Positions 7,137-14,590 of a stretch of 16,858 nucleotides of DNA are shown here, in pieces. Position 1 is the first letter of the stretch. Each line of letters opens with the position of its first letter. The notes beneath the pieces were generated by a model that searched no databases, had not been told where the DNA came from, and saw only the letters and a program-made list of their open reading frames with translations. The stretch comes from Chloroflexota bacterium (GTDB lineage: Bacteria > Chloroflexota > Anaerolineae > Promineifilales > Promineifilaceae), in contig CP070688.1 in the NCBI GenBank assembly GCA_020353135.1, forward strand, positions 833,105 to 849,962, given 5' to 3'. Both the position numbers and the translations under genes were made by a program.

Positions 7137-8005
7137 TCGAACCGCTGGCGCAGAAAATCGACCACCATGCCGTCAATCATATCGCCGCGGCCGTCCCACC
7201 GTTCCTCCAGGTTCTCCTTGCCAACCAGCGTCCGCAGAGCGGCTCGGGTCAGCTCATCGAATTCGCCTGTAACCAGCCCATCGTATTCTCCAGCCCGGAT
7301 CAAGACTTTCTGTAGTTCTTCGGCCACGTCAGCCAGAGGTACTAGATGGTCCGGGTTAACCTCCCCGAAGTAGAGATGGTGCATGTGCACCAGTTTGCGC
7401 AGCTTCTGGATGGGGTAGGGATCGTCGTCGACTCTAAGGTCTAAGTAGCGGTCATTGTTGCCACCGTAACCGCCGTATTCGCGGACCACTAGGACACCGG
7501 CCGCTTGCCGCCCGCGACTATCTCCACCGGCCTCCTGGCCTGCAGCCAGAGCGGAGACCAGCCAATCGGCCAACTCGCCGGAACCAAAACGAAGCCGCTC
7601 GAATTCGGCGGCCATCGCTTCCACGGTGCCCGGTACCAGAATGTTGCCCTGGCAAGCGAAGCCATGACCGACGATGTGCCCGGCCCAATCATGGCAGCCT
7701 TCGCCAGTATAAGCGGCCGCGTTTCCCTGGTGGTCTACCATTCCTACCTGACGCTGGGCCCGGCTATCGTCGGCCGCCGTCAGTTGCCGAATCGTTTCGT
7801 CGGCCGGAACACCAGCGGCCATCAGGTCGAGACCGTCCGGCCCATAAGTCAGGTTGGCGTAGGATTGGGTGGCTACGGCGCCCGCGCCGGCCCGAGCCCA
7901 AGAGACGACGGCCGCCACGGCCATGAACTTCGATTGAACGGCTACGCCCCATTCCTTACGCTCGGGATCGTGGGCGACGATTGAGAAGGTGGCGACCGGT
8001 AACAT
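7130..8005 (-). CDS. DUF1028 family protein (Ntn-hydrolase-like) with C-terminal peptidoglycan-binding-like region
   Basis: The 291 residues match DUF1028 closely: ATFSIVAHDPE at 5-15, GVAVQSKFMAVAAVV, GAVATQSYAN, a YGPDGLDLM stretch, RQVGMVDHQGNAAAYTG, the QGNILVPGTVEAM block, AAGQEAGGDSRGRQAAGVLVV and DLRVDDDPYPI. The family has an N-terminal-nucleophile hydrolase-like fold. I do not know a firmly established reaction for it, although genome contexts have linked members to peptide or amino-acid hydrolysis. Residues about 205-291 resemble the putative peptidoglycan-binding tail found in some members. There is no signal peptide, so a cell-wall role is uncertain. AGGGGG lies 9 bases before the ATG and fixes the start. 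The gene follows lon by 75 bases, with a hairpin in the gap. Confidence 0.92.
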   Translation of the reverse strand: MLPVATFSIVAHDPERKEWGVAVQSKFMAVAAVVSWARAGAGAVATQSYANLTYGPDGLDLMAAGVPADETIRQLTAADDSRAQRQVGMVDHQGNAAAYTGEGCHDWAGHIVGHGFACQGNILVPGTVEAMAAEFERLRFGSGELADWLVSALAAGQEAGGDSRGRQAAGVLVVREYGGYGGNNDRYLDLRVDDDPYPIQKLRKLVHMHHLYFGEVNPDHLVPLADVAEELQKVLIRAGEYDGLVTGEFDELTRAALRTLVGKENLEERWDGRGDMIDGMVVDFLRQRFEE

Positions 8006-8040
8006 CTTTACTTACCCCCTGGATTATTAGCGGCCTATTG

Positions 8041-8061
8041 CCTGGCGCATGAGCGCCCAGG
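8041..8061 (-). terminator. Hairpin after lon, possible terminator or processing site
   Basis: CCTGGCGC (8041-8048) and GCGCCCAGG (8053-8061) pair as an 8-bp GC-rich stem with one bulged base and an ATGA tetraloop, 20 bases past the lon stop. No T-tract follows on either strand, so read-through into DUF1028 is likely. A smaller CCAGC/GCTGG stem covers the lon stop codon itself. Confidence 0.4.
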
Positions 8062-8080
8062 TGGATCAACGCCCAGCGAT

Positions 8081-10579
8081 TTATGCTGGCGGAACAGGCT
8101 GAGCCGGCAGCGCCGCCGGCTTGGTTTGCTTGCGGCGTTTCTTTCGCTGAGGCGGCAATAGGGCAGCTTCCAAAACCTCGTGCATGCGTTCCACAAGGAC
8201 AAATTCCAGATCCTGGCGCAGCCGCTTGGGAATATTGTCCAGGTCGTTGTTGTTCTTCTTGGGCATGACGAATGTCTTGATGCCCACACGCCTTGCCGCT
8301 AGAGCTTTCTCGCGGATGCCGCCCACTGCCAGGATGCGGCCGCGCAAGGTTATCTCGCCGGTCATACCCACGTCACGGCGGATCGGCCGCTCGGTGTAAG
8401 CGGAGAGCAACGCCGTCACCATGGCCACGCCGGCCGAAGGACCGTCCTTGGGCACAGCGCCTTCGGGGATGTGAATATGGACGTCCGTATTCTCGAACTC
8501 TTCCTCTTTCACGCCAAAGGACGAGGCGATGCTCCGGGTGTAGCTCATGGCCGCTTGAGCGCTTTCCTGCATGACGTCGCCCATCTGGCCGGTAAGAGTC
8601 AGCCCGCCCTTGCCGGGCATTATGGTTACTTCGATGAACAAGATGTCCCCGCCGGCAGCCGTCCAGGCTACACCGGTAGCCACGCCGACCTCATCTTCTT
8701 CTCTCAGTAGTTCAGGCAAGACGCGTGGTGGACCCAGCAGTTCGACCACCTGTTTGGGCGTCATTCGCTTTGGATAGCGCTTCTTTTCTACAACGCGCCG
8801 GGCGACCTTACGGCAGATGTTGGCGATTTCGCGATCTAAGTTGCGAACGCCGGCTTCGTAAGTGTACTGGCGGATCAGTATCTCAAGGACCTGTTCGTCA
8901 ATTCGAATGCCAGCATCTTCCAAGCCATGCTCTTCGATCTGGCGCGGGATCAAAAACTGGCGACTGATCTCGATCTTCTCTTCCTCCAGGTAGCCGGGGA
9001 ACTCGATGACCTCCATGCGGTCTAGCAGCGCCGGCGGCACCGTGTCGAGCATATTGGCTGTTGTAACGAAGAGGACGTTGGATAGATCGTAGTCAAGATC
9101 CAGGTAGTGATCGACAAATGCCTTATTTTGCTCCGGATCAAGAACCTCCAGCAAGGCGGCGGCCGGATCGCCGCGAAAATCCTGGCCCAATTTATCAATC
9201 TCATCTAGCATGAATAATGGATTGATGGTGCCGGCGCGTCGCATGGCATGGATGATGCGGCCGGGCAGGGCGCCGACGTAGGTACGGCGATGCCCGCGTA
9301 TCTCGGCTTCATCGCGAACGCCGCCTAAGCTGACACGTAGAAACTCACGGTTGAGCGCTCGGGCGATGGATTGGCCTAGAGATGTCTTACCTGTACCAGG
9401 CGGGCCCACAAAACAAATGATCGGCGTTCGCATGGTATCGGCGGCGATACTCTTGACGGCGATGAACTCCAAGATGCGGTCCTTGACCTTCTCTAAGCCG
9501 TAATGGTCGGCGTCCAGTACGGTGGCCGCATGCTTAACGTCCAGGTTGTCATCACTCTTCTCTAGCCAGGGCAGTTCAAGTATCCAGTCTAGATAAGTGC
9601 GAATCACGCCGATCTCAGGCGCCATCGGGGGCATGCTGCTCAGCCGGGCCAGTTCTTTCTCAACCTTGGCCTGCACTTCCTTGGGCAGCTTCTTGCCCTC
9701 AAAGGCGCCGCGCAACTCTGACAGCTCTTGGGTAAATGCATCAGATTCGCCCAGTTCGCTCTGAATGACTCGCATTTGCTCGCGCAAGAAATGCTCGCGC
9801 TGCATTTTGTCAACCTCTTGCTGCACCTGGGAGTGAATCTGGTCCTCCATTTCCAGGACGTCGAGTTCACGGGCCAAAATGACGCTGACCTTCTGCAAGC
9901 GATTCGTCGGATCGAAAGTCTCAAGGACTTCTTGCTTCACGGGCAGGGGCAGATCGAGAGCCGAGGTAATGAAGTCGGCCAGCCAACCGGGCTCGTCGAT
10001 ATTGATGGCGAAGGCGAATACTTCTTCAGGTATCTTGCGGCTGAGCTCGACCACCTTCTCGAATAGAGCCGTTACTGCTCTCATAAGCGCTTCAGTGGTA
10101 TCTCGCCATTCATCGGGCTCGGGAATTAGCCTGACGCGCACGCGGATATAGGGATCCCACTGGACGAATTCGAGGATTTCAACCCGGCGGCGGCCCTGAG
10201 CCAGCACACTGGTCGTTGAATCAGGCATCCTTAGCGTGCGGCCAATAGACACCTCGGTGCCGATTTGATAAATGTCCTCTGCGGTCGGCTCAAAAATCTC
10301 GCCGTCTTCCTGGGCGGCGACGATCAGGCTCTCGCCATTGGCGGAGGCGGCCTGTACGGCGGCCAGGGATCTCTCGCGGCCGACGAATAGGGGCATCACC
10401 ATCTGCGGGAACAAGACCAGATCGCGCAGCGGCAAAAACGGACGTTCAAAAGCGCCGTCTTCTAGAGGTAGCTCGACACTGTCCTCGAACATCTCCTCGG
10501 AAAACGGCAGATTGATGCCCATGTAATCGGGATATTGACCAAAATCAAATCGGTCGTCGTCTCTCATGATCGTTCCCAT
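8081..10579 (-). CDS. lon: ATP-dependent Lon protease (LonA type)
   Basis: Lon is a cytoplasmic hexameric AAA+ serine protease that degrades misfolded and regulatory proteins. The 832 residues show the full LonA plan. The N-terminal substrate-binding domain runs from about 47 (RPFLPLRDLVLFPQMVMPLF) to 240. A coiled region (DKMQREHFLREQMRVIQSELG) spans about 257-277. The AAA+ module has Walker A GPPGTGKT (392-399), Walker B FMLDEID (456-462), and the VRDEAEIRGHRRTYVGALPG loop. The protease domain contains the catalytic dyad Ser715 in PKDGPSAGVAM and Lys758 in GGIREKALAARR. The C-terminus ends in a basic then Pro/Ala-rich tail of about 22 residues. The start is either ATG 10579 or ATG 10567 (four residues shorter); GGGA lies upstream of the latter. 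It sits 33 bases behind folC and is probably co-transcribed. No HrcA/CIRCE-like heat-shock repeat is visible. Confidence 0.98.
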   Translation of the reverse strand: MGTIMRDDDRFDFGQYPDYMGINLPFSEEMFEDSVELPLEDGAFERPFLPLRDLVLFPQMVMPLFVGRERSLAAVQAASANGESLIVAAQEDGEIFEPTAEDIYQIGTEVSIGRTLRMPDSTTSVLAQGRRRVEILEFVQWDPYIRVRVRLIPEPDEWRDTTEALMRAVTALFEKVVELSRKIPEEVFAFAINIDEPGWLADFITSALDLPLPVKQEVLETFDPTNRLQKVSVILARELDVLEMEDQIHSQVQQEVDKMQREHFLREQMRVIQSELGESDAFTQELSELRGAFEGKKLPKEVQAKVEKELARLSSMPPMAPEIGVIRTYLDWILELPWLEKSDDNLDVKHAATVLDADHYGLEKVKDRILEFIAVKSIAADTMRTPIICFVGPPGTGKTSLGQSIARALNREFLRVSLGGVRDEAEIRGHRRTYVGALPGRIIHAMRRAGTINPLFMLDEIDKLGQDFRGDPAAALLEVLDPEQNKAFVDHYLDLDYDLSNVLFVTTANMLDTVPPALLDRMEVIEFPGYLEEEKIEISRQFLIPRQIEEHGLEDAGIRIDEQVLEILIRQYTYEAGVRNLDREIANICRKVARRVVEKKRYPKRMTPKQVVELLGPPRVLPELLREEDEVGVATGVAWTAAGGDILFIEVTIMPGKGGLTLTGQMGDVMQESAQAAMSYTRSIASSFGVKEEEFENTDVHIHIPEGAVPKDGPSAGVAMVTALLSAYTERPIRRDVGMTGEITLRGRILAVGGIREKALAARRVGIKTFVMPKKNNNDLDNIPKRLRQDLEFVLVERMHEVLEAALLPPQRKKRRKQTKPAALPAQPVPPA

Positions 10580-10612
10580 TTTGCGAGCTTTCGTGATGTT
10601 TTACCGATCCCT

Positions 10613-12055
10613 TTAGCCGTCGTCTAGATCGGCAGCAGAGCTCGGTAGATGAATTACTTCGGCAGGTGCTCGCAATTCTGATTGTAGACCTTCCCAATGA
10701 TAAAGCAAGTCGCCGACGACGAAAATAGAACCAGAGACACATATCAGGTCTTCTGACCGAGCTCTTCGCCATGTGTACAAAACAGCCTCCGCTACCGACG
10801 GACTTGCCTGAGCCTGAACGCCCAGTTCGGCGGCCAACTCGACTAACTCGCCTGGCCCGGCGGCTCGCGGATGGCCGGAAGTCGTCATTATCGCCCGCTC
10901 CGCAAGTGGGAGTAGTTCCCGTAAAATACCTCGTTTGTCCTTGTCAGCCGTGATGCCCAGAATGAGCCACAGCGTTCCGTATTGGTAATCGTGGCTGAGA
11001 GCGAAGGCCAGTTTGGCCGCTGAATCAGCATTGTGGGCGCAGTCTGCCAGCAGCGTGGGCCGGTCATCGCCCGAACTCAGAATCTGAAGTCGACCTGGCC
11101 AATCTACCTGAGCTATGCCATCTATGACGGCGTTAGCGTCTAGTCGAGGATAGGCGCCGGCGGTCTTGTCAACGGCGGCCAGAGCCACCACGGCATTCTC
11201 CTGCTGGTGCCGGCCGGCCAGGGCCAGGGTCAAGTGCAGCGGCGGGCGGACAAATGCGGCTTCGGTCACCCTGCTGAGGATGATTTGTTGACCGCCAGGC
11301 GGCCTGGTCATGTTGTCTTTGTGGGGACGGGGAACGGCCTGCCATCGCCAGTCGCGGCCGACGATCGTCACAGGCGCGTCTTCTGAGTCGGCTATTTTCA
11401 ACAAAGTCTCAAGGGCTTCGGCTACCTGCGGCGCCGTGACGAGCGGAATGCCAGGCTTGATGATGCCACCTTTTTCGGCGGCGATCTCTGGCAAGGTATC
11501 TCCCAGTAGGATGGTGTGATCGAGGCTCAGGGATGTAATCACGGATACGAGCGGAGTTAGAATATTGGTCGCATCGAGCCGGCCGCCCAGGCCGACTTCG
11601 ACCACGGCCAGATCGACCTTCTCGCGGGCGAAATGCATGAAGGCCAGCGCGGTTACAACTTCATACCAGGTGACTTCCGGCATCTGAGCCACGGCCGGCT
11701 TGAGCAAGTCCACCAGTTCGGCGACGTGAGCCTTGTCGATCCGGCCGTCGCCGTCTTGGGGCGTCACGAATCGGATCCGGTCACGGAAGTCGAACAGGTG
11801 CGGCGATGTATAGAGGCCTACGCGGTAGCCGGCGGCGCGGAAGATGGCGGCGCACATAGCAGCCACTGAACCTTTGCCCTTGGTGCCGGCAATATGGATG
11901 GCCTGAAATGAGTTCTGTGGATCGCCGACCAAACGCAGCAGTCGCCTTGGCCTATCGAGGCTGATGTTTTCTGATGTATATTGGTCAATCCGACGGTGCT
12001 CGAAATTGACCAAGCCATATAGGTAATCAAGGGCTTCCTGATAGCGACTGCTCAT
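10613..12055 (-). CDS. folC: Bifunctional folylpolyglutamate synthase / dihydrofolate synthase
   Basis: FolC is an ATP-dependent Mur-ligase-fold enzyme that adds glutamate to dihydropteroate and/or to tetrahydrofolate. From the ATG at 12055 (480 aa) the protein begins MSSRYQEALDYLYGLVNFEH, the usual FolC opening. It has the P-loop GTKGKGSVAAM (57-67), SPHL at 84-87, EVGLGGRLDATN (153-164), SLDHT (177-181) and EKGGIIKPG (194-202) with the lysine expected to be carbamylated. The C-terminal ligase domain has ADCAHNADSA, where most members have DGAHN, then LGITADKDK and a closing CVSGSIFVVGDLL. An upstream in-frame TTG at 12091 would add 12 residues, but it falls inside the probable -35 box and is rejected. 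There is no ribosome binding site. The promoter predicts an almost leaderless mRNA. lon follows 33 bases downstream. Confidence 0.94.
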   Translation of the reverse strand: MSSRYQEALDYLYGLVNFEHRRIDQYTSENISLDRPRRLLRLVGDPQNSFQAIHIAGTKGKGSVAAMCAAIFRAAGYRVGLYTSPHLFDFRDRIRFVTPQDGDGRIDKAHVAELVDLLKPAVAQMPEVTWYEVVTALAFMHFAREKVDLAVVEVGLGGRLDATNILTPLVSVITSLSLDHTILLGDTLPEIAAEKGGIIKPGIPLVTAPQVAEALETLLKIADSEDAPVTIVGRDWRWQAVPRPHKDNMTRPPGGQQIILSRVTEAAFVRPPLHLTLALAGRHQQENAVVALAAVDKTAGAYPRLDANAVIDGIAQVDWPGRLQILSSGDDRPTLLADCAHNADSAAKLAFALSHDYQYGTLWLILGITADKDKRGILRELLPLAERAIMTTSGHPRAAGPGELVELAAELGVQAQASPSVAEAVLYTWRRARSEDLICVSGSIFVVGDLLYHWEGLQSELRAPAEVIHLPSSAADLDDG

Positions 12056-12063
12056 GAGGGCGG

Positions 12064-12091
12064 ATTGTAGCCCATCTACTCCACCTGGCAA
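12064..12091 (-). promoter_or_regulatory. Probable sigma70 promoter of folC giving a leaderless mRNA
   Basis: On the minus strand TTGCCA (plus 12086-12091) is followed after 16 bases by TACAAT (plus 12064-12069); each box matches 5 of 6 consensus bases. The -10 ends 8 bases before the folC ATG, so the transcript would start about 2 bases before it. This agrees with the missing ribosome binding site. Confidence 0.55.
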
Positions 12092-12102
12092 TCGCTCGAT
12101 CT

Positions 12103-12131
12103 TTGACTTACCTTGCCCGTCTGGCTAAACT
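12103..12131 (+). promoter_or_regulatory. Probable sigma70 promoter of the small membrane protein gene
   Basis: TTGACT at 12103-12108 and TAAACT at 12126-12131 are separated by 17 bases. Transcription would start near 12138, leaving a leader of about 69 bases. The promoter is back to back with that of folC. Confidence 0.5.
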
Positions 12132-12206
12132 CAGAGTTGCAGCAGGAAATCTCCCATTTCGTAGAGCAACCCGCCTGCTGCGCGCTAAACGGAGGCTGGC
12201 TCACTC

Positions 12207-12578
12207 ATGGAAACTATCGTCCAGATACACGGCGTCATATCCAATACCTCGGTGCTTTTCTTTCTGCTGTTAGGTATCTGGGGCCTGATACGCGCCATTC
12301 GCAAGAACGGCGTCGACGGCAGCTACTTCGGCGCGCTGGTCATTGGCGAGTTAATCTTCGTCCTGCAGGCCGGGCTAGGCATTATCCTTGCCTTGGGAGG
12401 AGGTGCACCCGGACGAGGAATCGTCCATTATATCTACGGCGCATTTGCCCTGGTGGCTCTGCCCGGTCTTTTCGCGTACACGCGCGGCGATGATTCGAAC
12501 CAGGCCCAGTGGTATTATGCACTGCTCACTCTATTCCTCTTCGGCGTGGCTTTGCGAGCTATCGACACCGGCGTCTGA
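12207..12578 (+). CDS. Small integral membrane protein, four predicted helices, unknown function
   Basis: The 123-residue protein is hydrophobic throughout, with four likely transmembrane segments at about residues 11-30, 39-63, 70-91 and 101-118. Short loops (RKNGVDGSY, GGAPGRG, TRGDDSNQAQ) separate them. The first polar residues include a His in IHG, and HYIYGAFAL opens the third helix; two His residues near helix ends could suggest cofactor or metal binding, but this is speculation. I do not recognise the family. GGAGG at 12191-12195 lies 11 bases before the ATG. Its own promoter lies 75 bases upstream, divergent from folC. The last 48 bases overlap the 3' end of the convergent NAT gene. 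Confidence 0.78.
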   Translation: METIVQIHGVISNTSVLFFLLLGIWGLIRAIRKNGVDGSYFGALVIGELIFVLQAGLGIILALGGGAPGRGIVHYIYGAFALVALPGLFAYTRGDDSNQAQWYYALLTLFLFGVALRAIDTGV

Positions 12579-13427
12579 CCGCTGACTGTCGATTCCAACA
12601 ACCTGAAGGGCCTGCCTGAGTAATCCTTCGTCGAGATTGAAAAACCGGCCGACCTCGCCGGCCGGATCGTCGCCCAGCCTGTTCCTGTCGGCCTGATCAA
12701 GCTCAAATCTCTCTAGTACATAGGGTTGCTCGTCGCCGTTGAAGCGACAGATGCGACCGTCGACTACTTTACTCACGATGACCCGATCGAGAAACAGTCC
12801 GGCGGGTCCATAGTCGCCGGCCAATACGTCTCGATACGCTGGATCGGCCACCGGCCGATCGATCAGCGTGAAACAGTAGGTTTGTGGGTGATGGTCGCGC
12901 TCAATACGGTAATCGTGGGAACCTAGCGGCCGTATAGTGTACCGGTGGAATGGACTCTGGCGATACGTCACCTGGGCCGGATTCAAGGGCAAAGGCACAT
13001 ATAGCGGCAAGCCAACATCTGTCAGCCATGGACGGCCGTCTAGTGTGACGACGATAGCCGCATGGCAGCCGACCGTAGGATCCATGTTGTTTACCGTGAG
13101 ATGGCCAGAGAAGCCGAGTGCGGTGAGCAAGGCAAAGAAAGCGTAGTTGCTCTCAAAACATGTCCCCCCGGTACTCTGGCCCATGGCGCTCATCCAGAAC
13201 TCGGCCGGCCAGCGAGCGCAGGCTTGCACATCGGCCGAACCGGTCTGTTCCACTACGCGAGCCTTCTTGGCGATACGCGAAACGCTCTCCCAGGGAACCC
13301 GCCGCACATAGGCTGCGACCAGATCGTCAAGCAGAGCCAGATCGGGCTGACGGCCGGCGGACACGCCCAGATAGCGCATAACATTGTCTATGAGGTCACG
13401 GTTGAGCGGCATCTCCGATTCGGGCAT
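12531..13427 (-). CDS. Arylamine N-acetyltransferase-like protein
   Basis: NATs transfer an acyl group from acyl-CoA to an amine by way of a cysteine protease-like Cys-His-Asp triad. The 298 residues show all three in place. Cys90 lies in GGTCFESNYAFFALLTALGF, His122 in GCHAAIVV and Asp137 in WLTDVGLP. The 15-residue His-to-Asp spacing is the same as I recall for the classical enzymes. The N-terminal helical part has VPWESVSRI (44-52), the equivalent of the PFENL motif. The C-terminal lid (about 190-298) is divergent, and the last 20 residues are polar and Ser/Glu-rich, encoded in the overlap with the opposite gene. The acceptor is unknown; members act on arylamines, hydrazines or natural-product chains. 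A -10 box lies just before the ATG, so it may be leaderless. Confidence 0.88.
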   Translation of the reverse strand: MPESEMPLNRDLIDNVMRYLGVSAGRQPDLALLDDLVAAYVRRVPWESVSRIAKKARVVEQTGSADVQACARWPAEFWMSAMGQSTGGTCFESNYAFFALLTALGFSGHLTVNNMDPTVGCHAAIVVTLDGRPWLTDVGLPLYVPLPLNPAQVTYRQSPFHRYTIRPLGSHDYRIERDHHPQTYCFTLIDRPVADPAYRDVLAGDYGPAGLFLDRVIVSKVVDGRICRFNGDEQPYVLERFELDQADRNRLGDDPAGEVGRFFNLDEGLLRQALQVVGIDSQRSDAGVDSSQSHAEEE

Positions 13428-13436
13428 AATCCGACC

Positions 13437-13442
13437 ATTCTA
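13437..13442 (-). promoter_or_regulatory. Probable -10 box immediately upstream of the NAT gene
   Basis: TAGAAT read on the minus strand ends 9 bases before the NAT ATG, which would give a leader of about 3 bases. No ribosome binding site is present, in agreement. No good -35 is seen 16-18 bases upstream (AAGCAA at 17), so support is moderate. Confidence 0.4.
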
Positions 13443-13485
13443 GCTCATGAAACGTCATTTTGCTTACGGATTGTTAACGGAAAAC

Positions 13486-13494
13486 TGCTAGAAT
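13486..13494 (+). promoter_or_regulatory. Extended -10 promoter of the thioredoxin-TPR gene
   Basis: TGCTAGAAT is an extended -10 (TG, one base, TAGAAT). No convincing -35 is found, as is usual for extended -10 promoters. Transcription from about 13501 would give a 120-base leader. A second TAGAAT at 13524-13529 is a weaker alternative. Confidence 0.45.
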
Positions 13495-13500
13495 GCCTTC

Positions 13501-13620
13501 GTTAGCAAGCTAAGCGGCCGAAATAGAATCCGAATGCATGGCCGCAGGTAACTTGAAGTGGATACCGAAGGCTGACAGCTGAAAGCTGGCTGATGAAGGC
13601 CAATCATTGAGGGAAATTAA
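13501..13620 (+). other. Leader region of the thioredoxin-TPR gene
   Basis: This probable 5' UTR contains a CAGCT/AGCTG stem with a GAA loop (13576-13588) inside an AGCT-rich run. GAGGG at 13609-13613 follows as a clear ribosome binding site 7 bases before ATG 13621. I recognise no riboswitch class in it. Confidence 0.35.
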
Positions 13621-14463
13621 ATGGCGCATACGACAAATATCATAGACGTTGACGAAATGAGCTTCGAACAGGAAGTTATTCAGAAATCTTCGGAGAAGAC
13701 AGTTGTGGTTGATTTCTGGGCGGCCTGGTGCGGTCCCTGCCGGATGCTCGGGCCGGTACTTGAGCGTCTGGCTGAAGAATCCGATAGCAACTTCGTCTTG
13801 GCGAAAGTGGACGTGGACGCCAACCCCGGACTGGCCATGCGTTTTGGCGTTCAAGGTATCCCGGCCGTCAAGGCTTTTCGCGATGGCCAGGTGGCCGGTG
13901 AGTTCGTGGGCGCCCAACCGGAGCCGCAAGTGCGCCAGTTCCTCAAGGATGTCGCCCCAGGTGAGGCCGACGGTCAGGCATGGTCGGCTGAGCTCATGAT
14001 CGCCGAGCGCCGCTGGGCCGAAGCCGCCGAGCTTTATCAGCTGGCGCTAGAAAAGAACCCGGCCGATCTGGAGGCGCGACTGGGCCTGGCCCGAGCGCTT
14101 ATAGGTCAGGGACAGGGTTGCGAGGCCGGCGAATATCTGGCCGAGCTACGAGATGAGGCGTTGACCATGGCCCGGGCCGAGCGACTGCTGCCCGTAGCCG
14201 ACTACGTATGCAGTGTGGCCGAGAATGGGGACGAGAACGCCGAAGTTACCGTCGTCGAGGCCCAGTACCGACAGTCGGCCCGTCTACTCAGCCAGGGCAA
14301 GGTCGCTCCGGCGATGGATGGTCTATTGGACGTGCTGCGTTACAGCAAGGTCTATCGGGACGGACGGGTGCGAGAGGTGATGCTAGGCATCTTTGAGCTG
14401 CTTGGCGATGAAGACCCGTTGACCGGCGCCTATCGTCGCGAAATGGCTTCTGTCCTCTTCTAA
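13621..14463 (+). CDS. Thioredoxin-TPR protein of CnoX/YbbN type
   Basis: Residues 1-110 form a thioredoxin domain: VVDFWAAWCGPC with Cys37 and Cys40, the cis-proline Pro81 in VQGIPAVKAF, and FVGAQPEPQVRQFL. Residues about 120-280 are helical with TPR-like repeats (AERRWAEAAELYQLALEKNPADLEARLGLARAL) and end in a LLGDEDPLTGAYRREMASVLF helix. This is the CnoX/YbbN layout, a redox-aware co-chaperone that protects clients and delivers them to GroEL/ES in E. coli. In contrast to E. coli CnoX, which has SXXC, this protein keeps the full WCGPC active site, so it should be able to exchange disulfides. The length (280) matches the family. The gene is monocistronic, with its own promoter and a terminator 88 bases downstream. 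Confidence 0.93.
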   Translation: MAHTTNIIDVDEMSFEQEVIQKSSEKTVVVDFWAAWCGPCRMLGPVLERLAEESDSNFVLAKVDVDANPGLAMRFGVQGIPAVKAFRDGQVAGEFVGAQPEPQVRQFLKDVAPGEADGQAWSAELMIAERRWAEAAELYQLALEKNPADLEARLGLARALIGQGQGCEAGEYLAELRDEALTMARAERLLPVADYVCSVAENGDENAEVTVVEAQYRQSARLLSQGKVAPAMDGLLDVLRYSKVYRDGRVREVMLGIFELLGDEDPLTGAYRREMASVLF

Positions 14464-14488
14464 ATAAGCAATTAGTTTCACACATAGG

Positions 14489-14514
14489 CGCCAGGAACAC
14501 TCAGATGCCTGGCG
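14489..14514 (+). other. First hairpin after the thioredoxin-TPR gene
   Basis: CGCCAGG (14489-14495) and CCTGGCG (14508-14514) form a perfect 7-bp stem with a 12-base loop. No T-run follows; the stronger terminator-like hairpin comes 38 bases later. Confidence 0.35.
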
Positions 14515-14551
14515 GGTCACTGACGGCTCGAACTTGTTTTCAATTTGCCGG

Positions 14552-14590
14552 CGCCGGGGTACAAACCGTACCCTGGCGTTGTTCGTTTAA
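14552..14590 (+). terminator. Intrinsic terminator of the thioredoxin-TPR gene
   Basis: The arms CGCCGGGGTAC (14552-14562) and GTACCCTGGCG (14568-14578) pair over 11 bp with one G-U, around the loop AAACC, and are followed by TTGTTCGTTT. This suits termination of plus-strand transcripts. It sits between the convergent ends of the thioredoxin-TPR and GNAT genes. The minus side lacks a T-run, so it works mainly in one direction. Confidence 0.7.

Noticed and set aside
8083..8967. Several plus-strand open frames opposite lon
   Set aside because: They are frame shadows of the very well conserved Lon protease domain.
12056..12091. TTG start for folC giving 12 extra residues
   Set aside because: The codon is part of the likely -35 box, and homologues as I know them begin near the internal ATG.
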